Shown one piece after another: positions 9,367 to 18,593 of a stretch of 64,000 nt of DNA; within the stretch, counting starts at the first letter, position 1, and the number at the start of each line of letters is the position of its first letter. The DNA comes from Eubacteriales bacterium (lineage in GTDB: Bacteria > Bacillota > Clostridia > Lachnospirales > Lachnospiraceae): the NCBI GenBank assembly GCA_030524175.1, contig JAUNHC010000021.1:22926-86925 (forward strand). The letters are read 5' to 3'. The position numbers were made by a program, and so were the translations under genes. The notes under the pieces were generated by a model. The model ran no database searches and was not told where the DNA came from. It worked only from the letters and a program-made list of their open reading frames with translations.

Positions 9367-10386
9367 TTAATACTCTATTCTTAAGATTCCCCCGTCTTTC
9401 CATGCTTTTGTGGTTGCAAAGCCAATCTGTGTGGACTTTGTTCCGTCATAAACAGTCACCTCCGGCTTCACTCCATTCTGCACACAGTTGATAAATTCCT
9501 CCATCTCCAGTCTGTAGGACTCGTCAAATCTTTCCGGGAAACCGCTGACGCATTCTTTCACAGCACCATTCTTGTCATAGATCATACAGAGATTCTTTTC
9601 CGGAACAGGGCTGATACGTAATGTACCTTCCGTTCCCACCACTTCCGTTTCCACATGATAGCCATGGGCAGCTGTACGTCCCACATGGACAAAACCAAGG
9701 GCACCGTTTTCACACTTATACATGGCAACACCGGTCTCATCATCTCCAACGGCTTTGAATTCAGGATGCTTAAAGGTTGCCCCAGCCGCATATACCTCAA
9801 CGGGATCAGAACCTAAAAACCAACGCATTAAGTCAATATCATGAATTGCCATGTCAATAAAGATCCCTCCGCTTGTTGCTGCAAATTTAATTGCACCGTC
9901 CACCAATGCTTCCGGGTCGATTCCTGTTGCTTTTACCATGTAAGGTGTACCTATGAGCCCTTCCTGGATTTTCTTCTTGGCATAAGCATAGGATGGATCA
10001 AATCTTCTCATAAATCCCAGGAAAAAGGTAAGCTCCGGATGACGCTCCACTGCTGCTTCCGCCTGCTTGCATTCCTCCACCGTCACCCCTAAAGGCTTGT
10101 CTGAAAATACATGCTTGCCTGCATCAAGGGCCGCTTCGATCTGCCAGCAATGTTCACCGCTTGTTGTGACAATTGCCACAGCATCAATGTCCGCCTTTGC
10201 CAGCATCTCCCTGTAATCTCCGTAAACATCCTTAACTCCCAGCACTTCTTTGGCATATTCCAGCTCTGCCGGCATGATGGAGCAGGCCGCTGTAAGCTCT
10301 GCATTCGGAATTTTAAATGCTATATTATTGGCGTGTACTTTACCTAATCTTCCTAAACCTGCAATTCCTACTTTAACTTTTTTCAT
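9367..10386 (-). CDS. iolG: Inositol 2-dehydrogenase
   Basis: Gfo/Idh/MocA-family oxidoreductase of 339 residues that oxidises myo-inositol to scyllo-inosose with NAD+. The Rossmann N-terminus VKVGIAGLGRLGKVHANNI carries GxGxxG. The family EKPLG-type motif appears as FSDKPLGVT. The C-terminal substrate domain contains GGIFIDMAIHDIDLMRWFLGS, with the Asp and His used in sugar dehydrogenases of this family. It lies 36 bp after the sodium:solute symporter. GGAGG is 9 nt before the ATG. The inositol context (iolBCDE) supports IolG rather than another Gfo/Idh member. The last codons are duplicated just past the stop. Confidence 0.9.
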   Translation of the reverse strand: MKKVKVGIAGLGRLGKVHANNIAFKIPNAELTAACSIMPAELEYAKEVLGVKDVYGDYREMLAKADIDAVAIVTTSGEHCWQIEAALDAGKHVFSDKPLGVTVEECKQAEAAVERHPELTFFLGFMRRFDPSYAYAKKKIQEGLIGTPYMVKATGIDPEALVDGAIKFAATSGGIFIDMAIHDIDLMRWFLGSDPVEVYAAGATFKHPEFKAVGDDETGVAMYKCENGALGFVHVGRTAAHGYHVETEVVGTEGTLRISPVPEKNLCMIYDKNGAVKECVSGFPERFDESYRLEMEEFINCVQNGVKPEVTVYDGTKSTQIGFATTKAWKDGGILRIEY

Positions 10387-10422
10387 TGTCTCATTCCTCC
10401 GATTTTCTATATTATTTATTAT

Positions 10423-12042
10423 TTATTTTGCTAACCCCAGCGGTGAAAATACAATATATTCTACAACCAGGACCAGGATACACAGCACAGATGCAAGTTT
10501 CAGATATTTCCATGGAGTCAGGTCCACTGCATGTACATCCTGGAGTACAAATTCTTCTTTCCTTGGGCGTAATTTTCCCACAAGAAGCATGATACAGGTG
10601 TCAATGACAAAGAGGGCTGACAACACATACAGGTAATGAAGGTCTCTGACCCCCGGTATGACTTTTGAGGCAGAATACAGAATAACATGAGTGATAAGCG
10701 CCACCTTCGGTCCCATGGCAGGTACCCGTTTTGAGAAGATCCCCACGACCACAGCTGCCAAGATCGGCATATTGTAGAAACCGAAGCAGGACTGAAGGAA
10801 ATCATAAAGTCCTGATGGGAAAAAGCTGATCAAGGGCGCCACACATACGGAAACTGCTGCCAGGATGATACCGAAACGCCTTCCAACCTTAACAATATGT
10901 TCATCCGAAGCTTTTGGATTAAATATTGGTTTATGTAGATCCAATGTGTACATTGCAATAGAACCGTTCAGTGCGCCGTTAAAGGAACTCATGATCGCGC
11001 CGAAGAGAACTGCTGCAAAGAATCCAAGGAGTGCTTTGGGAAGCACTGAAGTAACCAGCTGAGGATACGCCAGATCCATATTTGCGGAAATAAGGCTGCC
11101 GATGTCAGTTCCGTTAAACTTACCGTAAGCTATAATTCCGCAGAAGGTGATCACCAACGGTGTAAGGAGTTTGAAGCAGCCTGCAAGAAATGCACCTTTC
11201 TGGGCCTCTTTCAGGTTCTTGGCTGCCAGCGCCCTCTGTATGATAGACTGGTTTGTACACCAGTAAAACAGGTTGTTAAACAACATTCCTGAAAAGAGAA
11301 GCGGCCAGGGGACCATGGGTGATTTGGCATCAGCAGGGTTGATGGCATTGAAATGTCCCGCAGGTACAAGCTGTACTAATTGTTTCAGACCGTCTATGAA
11401 GTTTCCGCCCCCAATACTTGAAATACCGAGGATGGGGATCATAGTCCCGCCTATGATCAGGCCGATTCCAAAGAGTGTATCTGCCGATGCAGACGCTTTC
11501 AGCCCGCCGATAATGGCGTAAGCGGCGCCGATCACACCAAGAGCGGTTGCCACCAGTATCACAGCCTGAAAGTCTGTACATTCCAAAGCCTTGCTCACTC
11601 CGAATATCTGGTTGAATACAAGTGCGCCGGAATACAGTACCGTCGGCAGATAGCAGAATAAGTATCCAAGAAGAAACAATACTGTTATGATACGTTTCGT
11701 AGTCTCATCAAACCTTGTTTTCAGAAACTCCGGGATTGTGGTAATTCCTGCTTTCAGATACCTTGGGAGAAAAATCGCTGCCAGCATCACAGTGGCCAGG
11801 CAGGCGGTAGCCTCCCATGCCATAGGTCCCATGCCTACTTTATAGGCCTGACCACTCTGGCCGATAAGCTGTTCTGTGGATAAGTTTGTGAGGATGATAG
11901 AGCTTGCAATAACGGGAGCTGTCAGTGACCTGCCCGCCAGAAAATATCCATCCTGTGATTTCAGATTTGTCTTTCTTACCTGCCGGACTACATAGAATGC
12001 TACCAGTGCCATGCAGATCAAGAAGCTTAAGATGATAAACAT
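10423..12042 (-). CDS. Sodium:solute symporter (SSS/SLC5 family), probable inositol importer
   Basis: Membrane protein of 539 residues with about 13-14 hydrophobic segments in the LeuT-fold SSS pattern. Family sequence is visible: DGYFLAGRSLTAPVIASSIILTNLSTEQLIGQSGQAYK near the start, then AYAIIGGLKASASADTLFGIGLIIGG, and FWYCTNQSIIQRALAAKNLKEAQKG-like text in the middle. The relatives I recall are Na+-coupled sugar or inositol carriers. It sits directly upstream of iolG and is the only importer inside the iol group. Myo-inositol is therefore the likely substrate (inference from context). AAGGAAAGGAA precedes the ATG. Confidence 0.88.
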   Translation of the reverse strand: MFIILSFLICMALVAFYVVRQVRKTNLKSQDGYFLAGRSLTAPVIASSIILTNLSTEQLIGQSGQAYKVGMGPMAWEATACLATVMLAAIFLPRYLKAGITTIPEFLKTRFDETTKRIITVLFLLGYLFCYLPTVLYSGALVFNQIFGVSKALECTDFQAVILVATALGVIGAAYAIIGGLKASASADTLFGIGLIIGGTMIPILGISSIGGGNFIDGLKQLVQLVPAGHFNAINPADAKSPMVPWPLLFSGMLFNNLFYWCTNQSIIQRALAAKNLKEAQKGAFLAGCFKLLTPLVITFCGIIAYGKFNGTDIGSLISANMDLAYPQLVTSVLPKALLGFFAAVLFGAIMSSFNGALNGSIAMYTLDLHKPIFNPKASDEHIVKVGRRFGIILAAVSVCVAPLISFFPSGLYDFLQSCFGFYNMPILAAVVVGIFSKRVPAMGPKVALITHVILYSASKVIPGVRDLHYLYVLSALFVIDTCIMLLVGKLRPRKEEFVLQDVHAVDLTPWKYLKLASVLCILVLVVEYIVFSPLGLAK

Positions 12043-12184
12043 TTCCTTTCCTTCCTTTCTGTTTCAAATTTCGTTCCTTTTGATAACTATATTTTACCTG
12101 TTTCTGCCAGGAAACCCAGCCATTGAAATTTTGGGTTTTGGTTGTTTTTTTAAGGAATAAAAGGTCTTTTGGATATGAGGATAT

Positions 12185-12222
12185 AAAAAAAAGACGCCTT
12201 CTCAAGGAAGCGTCCTTTTTTT
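12185..12222 (-). terminator. Terminator after sugar-binding lipoprotein gene
   Basis: A GACGC..GCGTC stem with A and T runs on both flanks can work in either direction. On the minus strand it follows the lipoprotein gene and would separate it from the symporter gene. The rest of the 223-bp gap is AT-rich leader. Confidence 0.75.
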
Positions 12223-12265
12223 CCGGAATGGTTTTATTTTTATGTCCTATTTTTCGGTTTTTGTG

Positions 12266-13207
12266 TCATTTTTTTAGGTTCTTGTAATCCTCTATATTTT
12301 CTCCGGTAAGTATGGCCACATCCAGAATTTCATCTTCTCCCTGCAGCCCATCTTCGGCATCAGCCATTATATATTTAACCGTCTCATAGCCAATCTCATA
12401 ACCGTCCTGTGCTGCCAAAACAGCCATATTTCCGTCCAAGACCTCCTTGATGGCATCTTCCTGCACATCAATAGAAGCAATCTGTATCCCCGTCCCTTCC
12501 AGACTCTCCATGAGACCAAGACCGGTGACCGCACTTGTAGCCATAATTCCGGTTAAGTCCTCATTAGCCTCCAGAATTTCCTTTACTCTTTTGTCTGAAA
12601 TTTTCTTATTGCTGTAACCGGTCTCCACAAAGGCTATCTGGATTTGTGAATGCTTTCTTATGTAATCCCGGAATCCCTCCAGTCTTTGATGATGGGAATC
12701 CTGATCCAGCTTCCCGGTGACGATCCCCACCTTGCCCTTACCGCCGATTTTTTCCGCCAGGACCTCTGCCAGCTCATATCCTGCTTTTCTGTTATCGATC
12801 CCGATATAAGGCACATCATAGTCCAGAATCCTGGTGTCATAGGCATACACAGGTATCCCCTTTTTCTCCGCTTCCTCAATATAAGAATTATGATTGGAAT
12901 CAATGGGAGAAACCGCAATGGCATTTACATTTTTCTTTATAAGATCCTGAAGCATTCTCTGCTGAAGAACTGCATTTTCCTCTGTGTCAGGATAGAGAAT
13001 CGTAAGCTGTACCCCCAGCTCCTGTGCCGCCTTCTCCATCCCGGAGCACACAGTGAGCCAGTATTCACTGGAACGTGACTTTGTCACAACTCCAATGGTA
13101 AAGGGAGGATCCTCAGACTGCTCCTCCTTCTCATATCCGCAGCCCCAAAGAACGGCTGAACACAGAAACAATATAAGCCCTATGGCTGTCTTATTTCTTA
13201 TTTTCAT
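12266..13207 (-). CDS. Sugar-binding lipoprotein (periplasmic-binding-protein type I fold), orphan
   Basis: Exported lipoprotein of 313 residues. The signal peptide ends in the lipobox LWGC (C23). A Peripla_BP_4 sugar-binding domain follows: FTIGVVTKSRSSEYWLTVCSGMEKAAQELG, then NAIAVSPIDSN, IPVYAYDTR, GTGIQIASIDVQEDAI and VLAAQDGYEIGYETV. It resembles RbsB/XylF-like receptors. No ABC permease or ATPase of that class is nearby. It stands alone between two terminators in the inositol locus, near a YesM/YesN pair and a sodium symporter. A sensory role, as known for XylFII-LytS systems, is plausible; scavenging for a distant transporter is the alternative. Confidence 0.88.
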   Translation of the reverse strand: MKIRNKTAIGLILFLCSAVLWGCGYEKEEQSEDPPFTIGVVTKSRSSEYWLTVCSGMEKAAQELGVQLTILYPDTEENAVLQQRMLQDLIKKNVNAIAVSPIDSNHNSYIEEAEKKGIPVYAYDTRILDYDVPYIGIDNRKAGYELAEVLAEKIGGKGKVGIVTGKLDQDSHHQRLEGFRDYIRKHSQIQIAFVETGYSNKKISDKRVKEILEANEDLTGIMATSAVTGLGLMESLEGTGIQIASIDVQEDAIKEVLDGNMAVLAAQDGYEIGYETVKYIMADAEDGLQGEDEILDVAILTGENIEDYKNLKK

Positions 13208-13321
13208 TTTTCACACCCTGCTGCCCTTTTTTCATTCATTGTCAGAAGAATTAAGTGGCTGAAACGGCCCTCTGTCATCGGTATTCTTAGATTATACGTT
13301 TTTTCTTCTGTAAAAACAAGA

Positions 13322-13354
13322 ACCCGGATTCGAGTTTTGGCTCAAAACCGGGGT
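13322..13354 (-). terminator. Terminator after iron alcohol dehydrogenase
   Basis: A stem built from ACCCGG..GAG and CTC..CCGGGGT is followed on the minus strand by TTCTTGTTTTT. It probably ends or attenuates the iolC-iolD-iolB-alcohol dehydrogenase transcript. Confidence 0.8.
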
Positions 13355-13423
13355 CGTGTCAGTTTTCTTTCGGACCAGTTCCTGTATGAACAGTCACCCG
13401 GTCTGTCTTATTTTTATATATAT

Positions 13424-14575
13424 TTACCAAAGATTTCTGTAAATCTGCGCTACGTCCGCCTCAGTCACTTCTCTTTGGGTATTCTGGGGACTTCCGCTGT
13501 CCATGGCGTCTTTTGCCATTTTTTCTATTGACTGGAAGAATTGTTCTTTATCAATTCCGTACTCTGCCAGAGTAGGAGTATCTAATTCTGCACACATTTC
13601 TTCCACTGCTTTGAGGAATTTCACGGCAGCTTCTTCATCACTGTCACTGCCGTCTGCTGCCCCTACAGCCCGGCCCAGCTCTCCAAAGCGGGGATATGCC
13701 CCTTCCAGGGCAAAGGTCAGGCACTCCTTCAGGAGCATTGCATTGGAGAGACCATGTGCCACATGGAAAAGAGCTCCGATGGGGCGGCTCATCCCGTGCA
13801 CAAGGGTTACGGAGGCATTGTTAAAAGCGATTCCTGCTTCTAACGCTGCAACAGACATCTGTTCTCTTGCTGTCACATTCTTTCCGTCTTTATAAGCAGC
13901 GGGAAGATATTTAAAAATTCTTTTTACTGCCGATAAGGCAAATGTATCGGACAGGGTCTGTGCTTTTCTGGAGGTAAAGGCTTCAATGGCATGGGTGAGA
14001 GCATCAAGGCCTGTTGCAGCTGTAATTTTAGGAGGTGCAGTCATTGTAAACTGAGGGTCAATAACAGCCAGGGAGGGCATAAGTACCTGACCTTTCAGAA
14101 GCATTTTAATATCCTTCACGGTGTCTGTGATAATGGTAAACTGAGTGGCTTCTGAGCCGGTTCCTGCTGTGGTGGGAATTGCAGCCATAGGCGGAGTTGG
14201 TACGGAGATCACCTTGCCCATGTAATCAGAAATACTTCCTCCGTTTGTCACAAGTGCGCCGATGGCTTTCATAGAGTCCATAGGAGTTCCGCCCCCGAGA
14301 GCAATGAGGAAATCACAGCCTTCATTGCGGTATAATTCCAGCCCGCCCTCGATCATAGTATCGGTAGGTTCACCGTTGATCTCTGAATAGACGGCATATT
14401 CCACTCCCTGATTCTTCAGGGCTGCTTCCAGTACAGAAACATTCCCAAGGTCGATCATAACCTTATCGGTGACGATCAATGCTTTCTTTCCCATTTCTTT
14501 AAAATATGTTTCCGCCATATCAAGTGCGCCGGAACCGCTGATGATCTGTCCTGGTATTATAAATTCTCTTGCCAT
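13424..14575 (-). CDS. Iron-containing alcohol dehydrogenase in the inositol operon
   Basis: Group III (Fe-type) alcohol dehydrogenase of 383 residues. The NAD-binding GGGTPMDSMKAIG motif is present. The metal ligands fall in GLDALTHAIEAF (Asp, His) and in GMSRPIGALFHVAHGLSNAM (two His). It lies 27 bp before iolB and follows iolC-iolD-iolB in the same direction. IolA, which oxidises malonate semialdehyde, is not visible in the window. A likely role is reduction of malonate semialdehyde to 3-hydroxypropionate or another NADH-disposing step (inference). AAAGGAG lies 8 nt before the ATG. The enzyme class is firm; the substrate is not proven. Confidence 0.9.
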   Translation of the reverse strand: MAREFIIPGQIISGSGALDMAETYFKEMGKKALIVTDKVMIDLGNVSVLEAALKNQGVEYAVYSEINGEPTDTMIEGGLELYRNEGCDFLIALGGGTPMDSMKAIGALVTNGGSISDYMGKVISVPTPPMAAIPTTAGTGSEATQFTIITDTVKDIKMLLKGQVLMPSLAVIDPQFTMTAPPKITAATGLDALTHAIEAFTSRKAQTLSDTFALSAVKRIFKYLPAAYKDGKNVTAREQMSVAALEAGIAFNNASVTLVHGMSRPIGALFHVAHGLSNAMLLKECLTFALEGAYPRFGELGRAVGAADGSDSDEEAAVKFLKAVEEMCAELDTPTLAEYGIDKEQFFQSIEKMAKDAMDSGSPQNTQREVTEADVAQIYRNLW

Positions 14576-14602
14576 AATCTTTTCTCCTTTTCTATTTGAA
14601 GG

Positions 14603-15388
14603 CTATTCTGCATCGTGCAGCCAAGTATACCGCTCATCCTCACATCTGTCTGTCTGAAGCCATGGATTCCCATCCAAATGACGGATCATCCAGCAGGTGT
14701 ACATCTGAAACCCCGGAGCTGCTGCCTGGGGATGAAGCTCTCCCCCCGGAATGGCGGAGAAGCTGCCGTCTGTACTCTTAAAAACCTGATCCCCTACAAA
14801 ACTTGCCCCGAATCCTTCAGGACGGTCAAATTTAAAATAGTATGTCTCAGGCTGGGGATGTCTGTGGGGCAGATATCCTGACCAATTTCCCTTGTCATTG
14901 AGGACTTCCCCAAGAACCATGTTAGACCAGGGGGCAATGTCGTGGTCAAAAATTGTATTTACACGTCTTTTTGCAACATTCCCGAATTTACCCACACTTG
15001 AATAATTCCAGGGAGCGTCCTTTGGCGCATAAAGCTTTGCCCCAAAAGTATTCCTGTTCTTTGTGGCCTGAACCAGAACTTCCGTCTCAGCCATTGCCTT
15101 CACCACTACGGAATCCCCTGTGCACACATGTACACACCATGGCCCTTGTGTAAAAACATCTTTCCTGGACACAGTCTTCTCCTGTCCGTCCCACTTAAAA
15201 TTCACTTTTCCGGAGAGAAGAAGCACTGCCACCTCTTCTCCCTCTCTGCCGAAGGTTCTCTCATCACCGTCTCCCATACGGTAAACGCGGATGTCCATCA
15301 TCATGTCTCTGTATTCATTGTGATATGTAGTTAAAATCTGCTCACCTTTTTCGTCAAATCCAGGGTAGCCGAACACTTTTTTCTCCAT
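14603..15388 (-). CDS. iolB: 5-deoxy-glucuronate isomerase
   Basis: IolB converts 5-deoxy-D-glucuronate to 5-dehydro-2-deoxy-D-gluconate. It is a double cupin of 261 residues from the chosen start. Visible family features are VLLLSGKVNFKWDGQ in the first cupin, then NWSGYLPHRHPQPETYYFKFDRPEGFG with the HRH and E metal ligands in the second, and the C-terminal HLDGNPW. A longer open frame extends upstream to 15499 and overlaps iolD. GAGAGG sits 8 nt before the ATG at 15388, 14 nt after the iolD stop, so that start is preferred. Confidence 0.93.
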   Translation of the reverse strand: MEKKVFGYPGFDEKGEQILTTYHNEYRDMMMDIRVYRMGDGDERTFGREGEEVAVLLLSGKVNFKWDGQEKTVSRKDVFTQGPWCVHVCTGDSVVVKAMAETEVLVQATKNRNTFGAKLYAPKDAPWNYSSVGKFGNVAKRRVNTIFDHDIAPWSNMVLGEVLNDKGNWSGYLPHRHPQPETYYFKFDRPEGFGASFVGDQVFKSTDGSFSAIPGGELHPQAAAPGFQMYTCWMIRHLDGNPWLQTDRCEDERYTWLHDAE

Positions 15389-15402
15389 CTTGCACACCTC
15401 TC

Positions 15403-17334
15403 TTAATAATCTCTTGCTTCTCTTCTGCCTTCCAGCACACCTTCGCAGGCTGTCCGCACGCTTTCCTTCTCTGAGGTAGTAGCGATACCTACATTCCACC
15501 AGGATTCATAACCATCCGTCATGGTCTTTGGTATCACCTTCAGGTCAAAGAGGCAGGCAGTGTCCTGTTTTTTGGCATCCTGAAGTGCCTCTTCCAATTC
15601 TTTGATGGTCTTGCAGGTGTAGGTCTTAAGTCCATAGCCCTGACCGATCTTGGCATAATCCACAGGAATAAGATCCCCGCATGGCTTCTTGCCGTCTGTG
15701 TAACGGAATTCTGTAGCCAGGCTTCCGATGCCATGGTTCATTTCCAGGTTGTTGATACATCCGAATCCGCAATTATCAAATACTAAGATATTTACCTTCT
15801 GTCTTTCCTGCATGATAGTCATGATCTCGCTGTGAAGCATCTGGAAGCTGGAATCCCCCACAACACAGTAAACTTCATTGTCAGGCTCCGCAAATTTCAC
15901 CCCCAGGGTGGCTGCCACTTCATATCCCATGCAGGAATAGCCGTATTCTGCATGATAACCGCCCCGCTTATCTGTTGTCCACACGCGCTGCATACAGCTT
16001 GGAAGGCTGCCCCCTGCTGTGATGATAGTTGCATCTGCATCAATATTTCTGCGGATTGCTGCCAGCGCTGCTGTCTGAGTGATTTTTCCGTCTGTAAGCT
16101 TCACAAACTCCGGAATGGTTCTTGGGTCTCTGGCCTTGATCATTGGTTCGAAATCATCGCCTGTGTAGGCAATATTAGCCAGACGGTCCATTTCCTTATC
16201 CCACACAGCCTTGGCTTCCTGAATTTCCCCGGTATAGGCGGACACATAAAGTCTCTCTCTCAGTTTGTCTCCAAGAGCCTGGACTGTAGCCTTTGCATCT
16301 CCCACTGCCTTTACAGCATCCATCTTATATGCATGGTATCTTGAGTTGTTAATGGTAACAAATTTTATATTTTCGTTTAAGAACAATCTTTTAGAGCTGG
16401 TGGTAAAATCAGATAAACGTGACCCAATGGCGATCACCACATCAGCATCCCTTGCAATCACATTGGATGCATAAGTTCCTGTGACGCCCACACCGCCCAG
16501 ACAGTAAGGATGGCCGGAACGGCAGGCACTTTTTCCTCCCTGAGTTTCTCCGAAGGGGATCCTGAACTCTTCGCAGAATTTTTCGATCGCCTCTCCTGCT
16601 TCTGAGAAACGTGCCCCTCCGCCCACTATTACCATAGGCTTCTTTGCACCGGCAATGATCTCTGCCACGTCCTCAAGCTCTTCCTCCACAGCTACAGGGC
16701 GGGTGATCCGGTGTACACGTTTCTGGAAGAAATAGTCAGGATAATCATAAGATTCTCCCTCTACATCCTGGCAAAGCCCAATACAGCAGGCCCCAGTCTC
16801 AGCGGGATCTGTGAGCACTCTCATGGCATTGATCAAAGCCGTCATGATCTGTTCCGGACGAGTGATACGGTCCCAGTATTTACAAACCGGCTTGAAAGCA
16901 TCGTTTGTGGTCACTGCCAGGCTGCTGCTTTGCTCTAACTGCTGCAGCACCGGGTCAGGCTGACGTGAGGCAAAGGTATCTGCGGGGAAAACAAGCAGCG
17001 GTATATTGTTCACCGTAGCAGTTGCACATGCAGTCACCATATTTGCCGCTCCCGGGCCTACGGAAGATGCACAGGGAATGATCCTTCTGCGGTTACTCTG
17101 TTTTGCAAAGGCAGTTGCCACATGGCACATACCCTGTTCATTTCTTCCCTGGAGAACACGGAGCTGTCCCGGATTTGTATCAAGAGCCTCCCCCAGTCCC
17201 ACTGCAATGCCGTGTCCGAAAATAGTAAAAAACCCTTCTACAAACTTTGTTTCTTTTCCGTCAAAGGAAACATATTGATTATCTAAAAATTTTACAATTG
17301 CCTGTGCAACTGTCATTCTTGTTGTCTTTGTCAT
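15403..17334 (-). CDS. iolD: 3D-(3,5/4)-trihydroxycyclohexane-1,2-dione hydrolase
   Basis: ThDP-dependent ring-opening enzyme of the inositol pathway, yielding 5-deoxyglucuronate. It has 643 residues, normal for IolD. The N-terminal PYR domain carries GHGIAVGLGEAL and GRNEQGMCHVATAFAKQ with the catalytic Glu region. A central Rossmann-like domain follows (PMVIVGGGARFSEAG). The C-terminal PP domain has the Mg/ThDP motif GDSSFQMLHSEIMT ending in NCGFGCINN. AGGAAG precedes the ATG. The 128 bp to iolC contain a short duplicated TATAATG-bearing motif. Confidence is high from length, domains and neighbours. Confidence 0.95.
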   Translation of the reverse strand: MTKTTRMTVAQAIVKFLDNQYVSFDGKETKFVEGFFTIFGHGIAVGLGEALDTNPGQLRVLQGRNEQGMCHVATAFAKQSNRRRIIPCASSVGPGAANMVTACATATVNNIPLLVFPADTFASRQPDPVLQQLEQSSSLAVTTNDAFKPVCKYWDRITRPEQIMTALINAMRVLTDPAETGACCIGLCQDVEGESYDYPDYFFQKRVHRITRPVAVEEELEDVAEIIAGAKKPMVIVGGGARFSEAGEAIEKFCEEFRIPFGETQGGKSACRSGHPYCLGGVGVTGTYASNVIARDADVVIAIGSRLSDFTTSSKRLFLNENIKFVTINNSRYHAYKMDAVKAVGDAKATVQALGDKLRERLYVSAYTGEIQEAKAVWDKEMDRLANIAYTGDDFEPMIKARDPRTIPEFVKLTDGKITQTAALAAIRRNIDADATIITAGGSLPSCMQRVWTTDKRGGYHAEYGYSCMGYEVAATLGVKFAEPDNEVYCVVGDSSFQMLHSEIMTIMQERQKVNILVFDNCGFGCINNLEMNHGIGSLATEFRYTDGKKPCGDLIPVDYAKIGQGYGLKTYTCKTIKELEEALQDAKKQDTACLFDLKVIPKTMTDGYESWWNVGIATTSEKESVRTACEGVLEGRREARDY

Positions 17335-17462
17335 GATTCTGACTTCCTTTCTTTTCTGTTATCCCAACTGGCCTAGCGGCATTATATGGGTTTCATCGCA
17401 TGAGGCTCATTATGTTAGATACCCATTAATATTAGGACTCATTATATGGTTTCATCTATGGA

Positions 17463-18497
17463 TTACACTCTGGCGATCATTTCACCGAATTTTTCTTTCT
17501 CTTCTCTTATGAAGGCATGCACCTCGTCCGGTCCCGGAAGGGAATCGGAGCAATTATTGCTTCGCACCATCATGGATGCTTCTGCTGATCCAAACTCCAG
17601 ACAATCGATGACTTCCCAGCCCTGATACAGACCGTACAGAAATCCTGAACCATAACCATCACCGCCTCCAAAGCCTTTTCTTGCCTCTACAGGGAATGGT
17701 TTGATGGAAAATTTCTGACCATCGTTGGTGTAAGCGGTGGAGCCTTTCATGCCATGCTTGATCACCACGATTTTTGCTTGATATCCCTGCCAGTATTCGG
17801 AAGACTGTTCATCTGTCATTCCCGGCTGGATCAGTCTTTCAGTCAGGTCAAATTCTTCTCTGGAACCCATAATAATATCGGCTTCCTTAGCAACAATAGA
17901 ATAATAGATTGAAATTTCATCCTGGTTTTTCCAGTTATATTCCCGGTAATCAATATCAAAAATAACCTTGGTATCGTTCTTCTTTGCCAGCAACACTGCT
18001 TTTATGGCAGCCTCTCTGGAAGGACTTTCTGCCAGGGCTGTGCCTGATATGAGGATTGCTTTTGCCGATTTAATGTAGTCCTCGTCAATATCCTCCACTG
18101 ACAGTTGAAGGTCTGCTATTTTATTACGATACATCAGTATGTTGCTTTCCTTGGGGGACAGCATTTCCGTGAAGGTAAGCCCAAGCTTTTCTCCTCCTGT
18201 GCATTTTGAGATATGGGAAGTGTCAATACCCTGCTCATCGAAATAATCAACTACAAATTCTCCGAATTGGTCATCGGAAACCTTGCCGATAAATCCGGCC
18301 TTCATGCCGTGTCTTGTCACACCCACAGCAATGTTGGCCGGGGAGCCCCCTACAAATTTCTCAAAGGTATGTACCTTTTTCAGAGGCTTGAATTCCTCTT
18401 TTACCTGGTCGTTGTAAGCCGGGTTAAAATCAATTGCCACACGTCCTAATAAAATAATGTCTAATGGTCTTGTTTCATCAAATGTAATATACCTCAT
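17463..18497 (-). CDS. iolC: 5-dehydro-2-deoxygluconokinase
   Basis: PfkB-family sugar kinase that phosphorylates 5-dehydro-2-deoxy-D-gluconate. It has 344 residues from the ATG at 18497; an in-frame extension to 18530 lacks homology. The N-terminal PfkB signature is FVGGSPANIAVGVTRHGMKAGFIGKVSDDQFG. The C-terminal anion-hole/catalytic signature is GGGDGYGSGFLYGLYQG, with catalytic Asp and GGGD in place of the usual GAGD. AGGAGG lies 10 nt upstream. It is the first gene of the iolC-iolD-iolB group, behind the promoter at 18624-18652. Confidence 0.92.
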   Translation of the reverse strand: MRYITFDETRPLDIILLGRVAIDFNPAYNDQVKEEFKPLKKVHTFEKFVGGSPANIAVGVTRHGMKAGFIGKVSDDQFGEFVVDYFDEQGIDTSHISKCTGGEKLGLTFTEMLSPKESNILMYRNKIADLQLSVEDIDEDYIKSAKAILISGTALAESPSREAAIKAVLLAKKNDTKVIFDIDYREYNWKNQDEISIYYSIVAKEADIIMGSREEFDLTERLIQPGMTDEQSSEYWQGYQAKIVVIKHGMKGSTAYTNDGQKFSIKPFPVEARKGFGGGDGYGSGFLYGLYQGWEVIDCLEFGSAEASMMVRSNNCSDSLPGPDEVHAFIREEKEKFGEMIARV

Positions 18498-18593
18498 CCT
18501 TACTTCTCCTCCTGTTTCTGGCCCTGCCACTTCAATCTTCAGCCCTCACATCCTGCTGCCCTGAATTGATCGTGTGCAATATATGTTTTTCGT

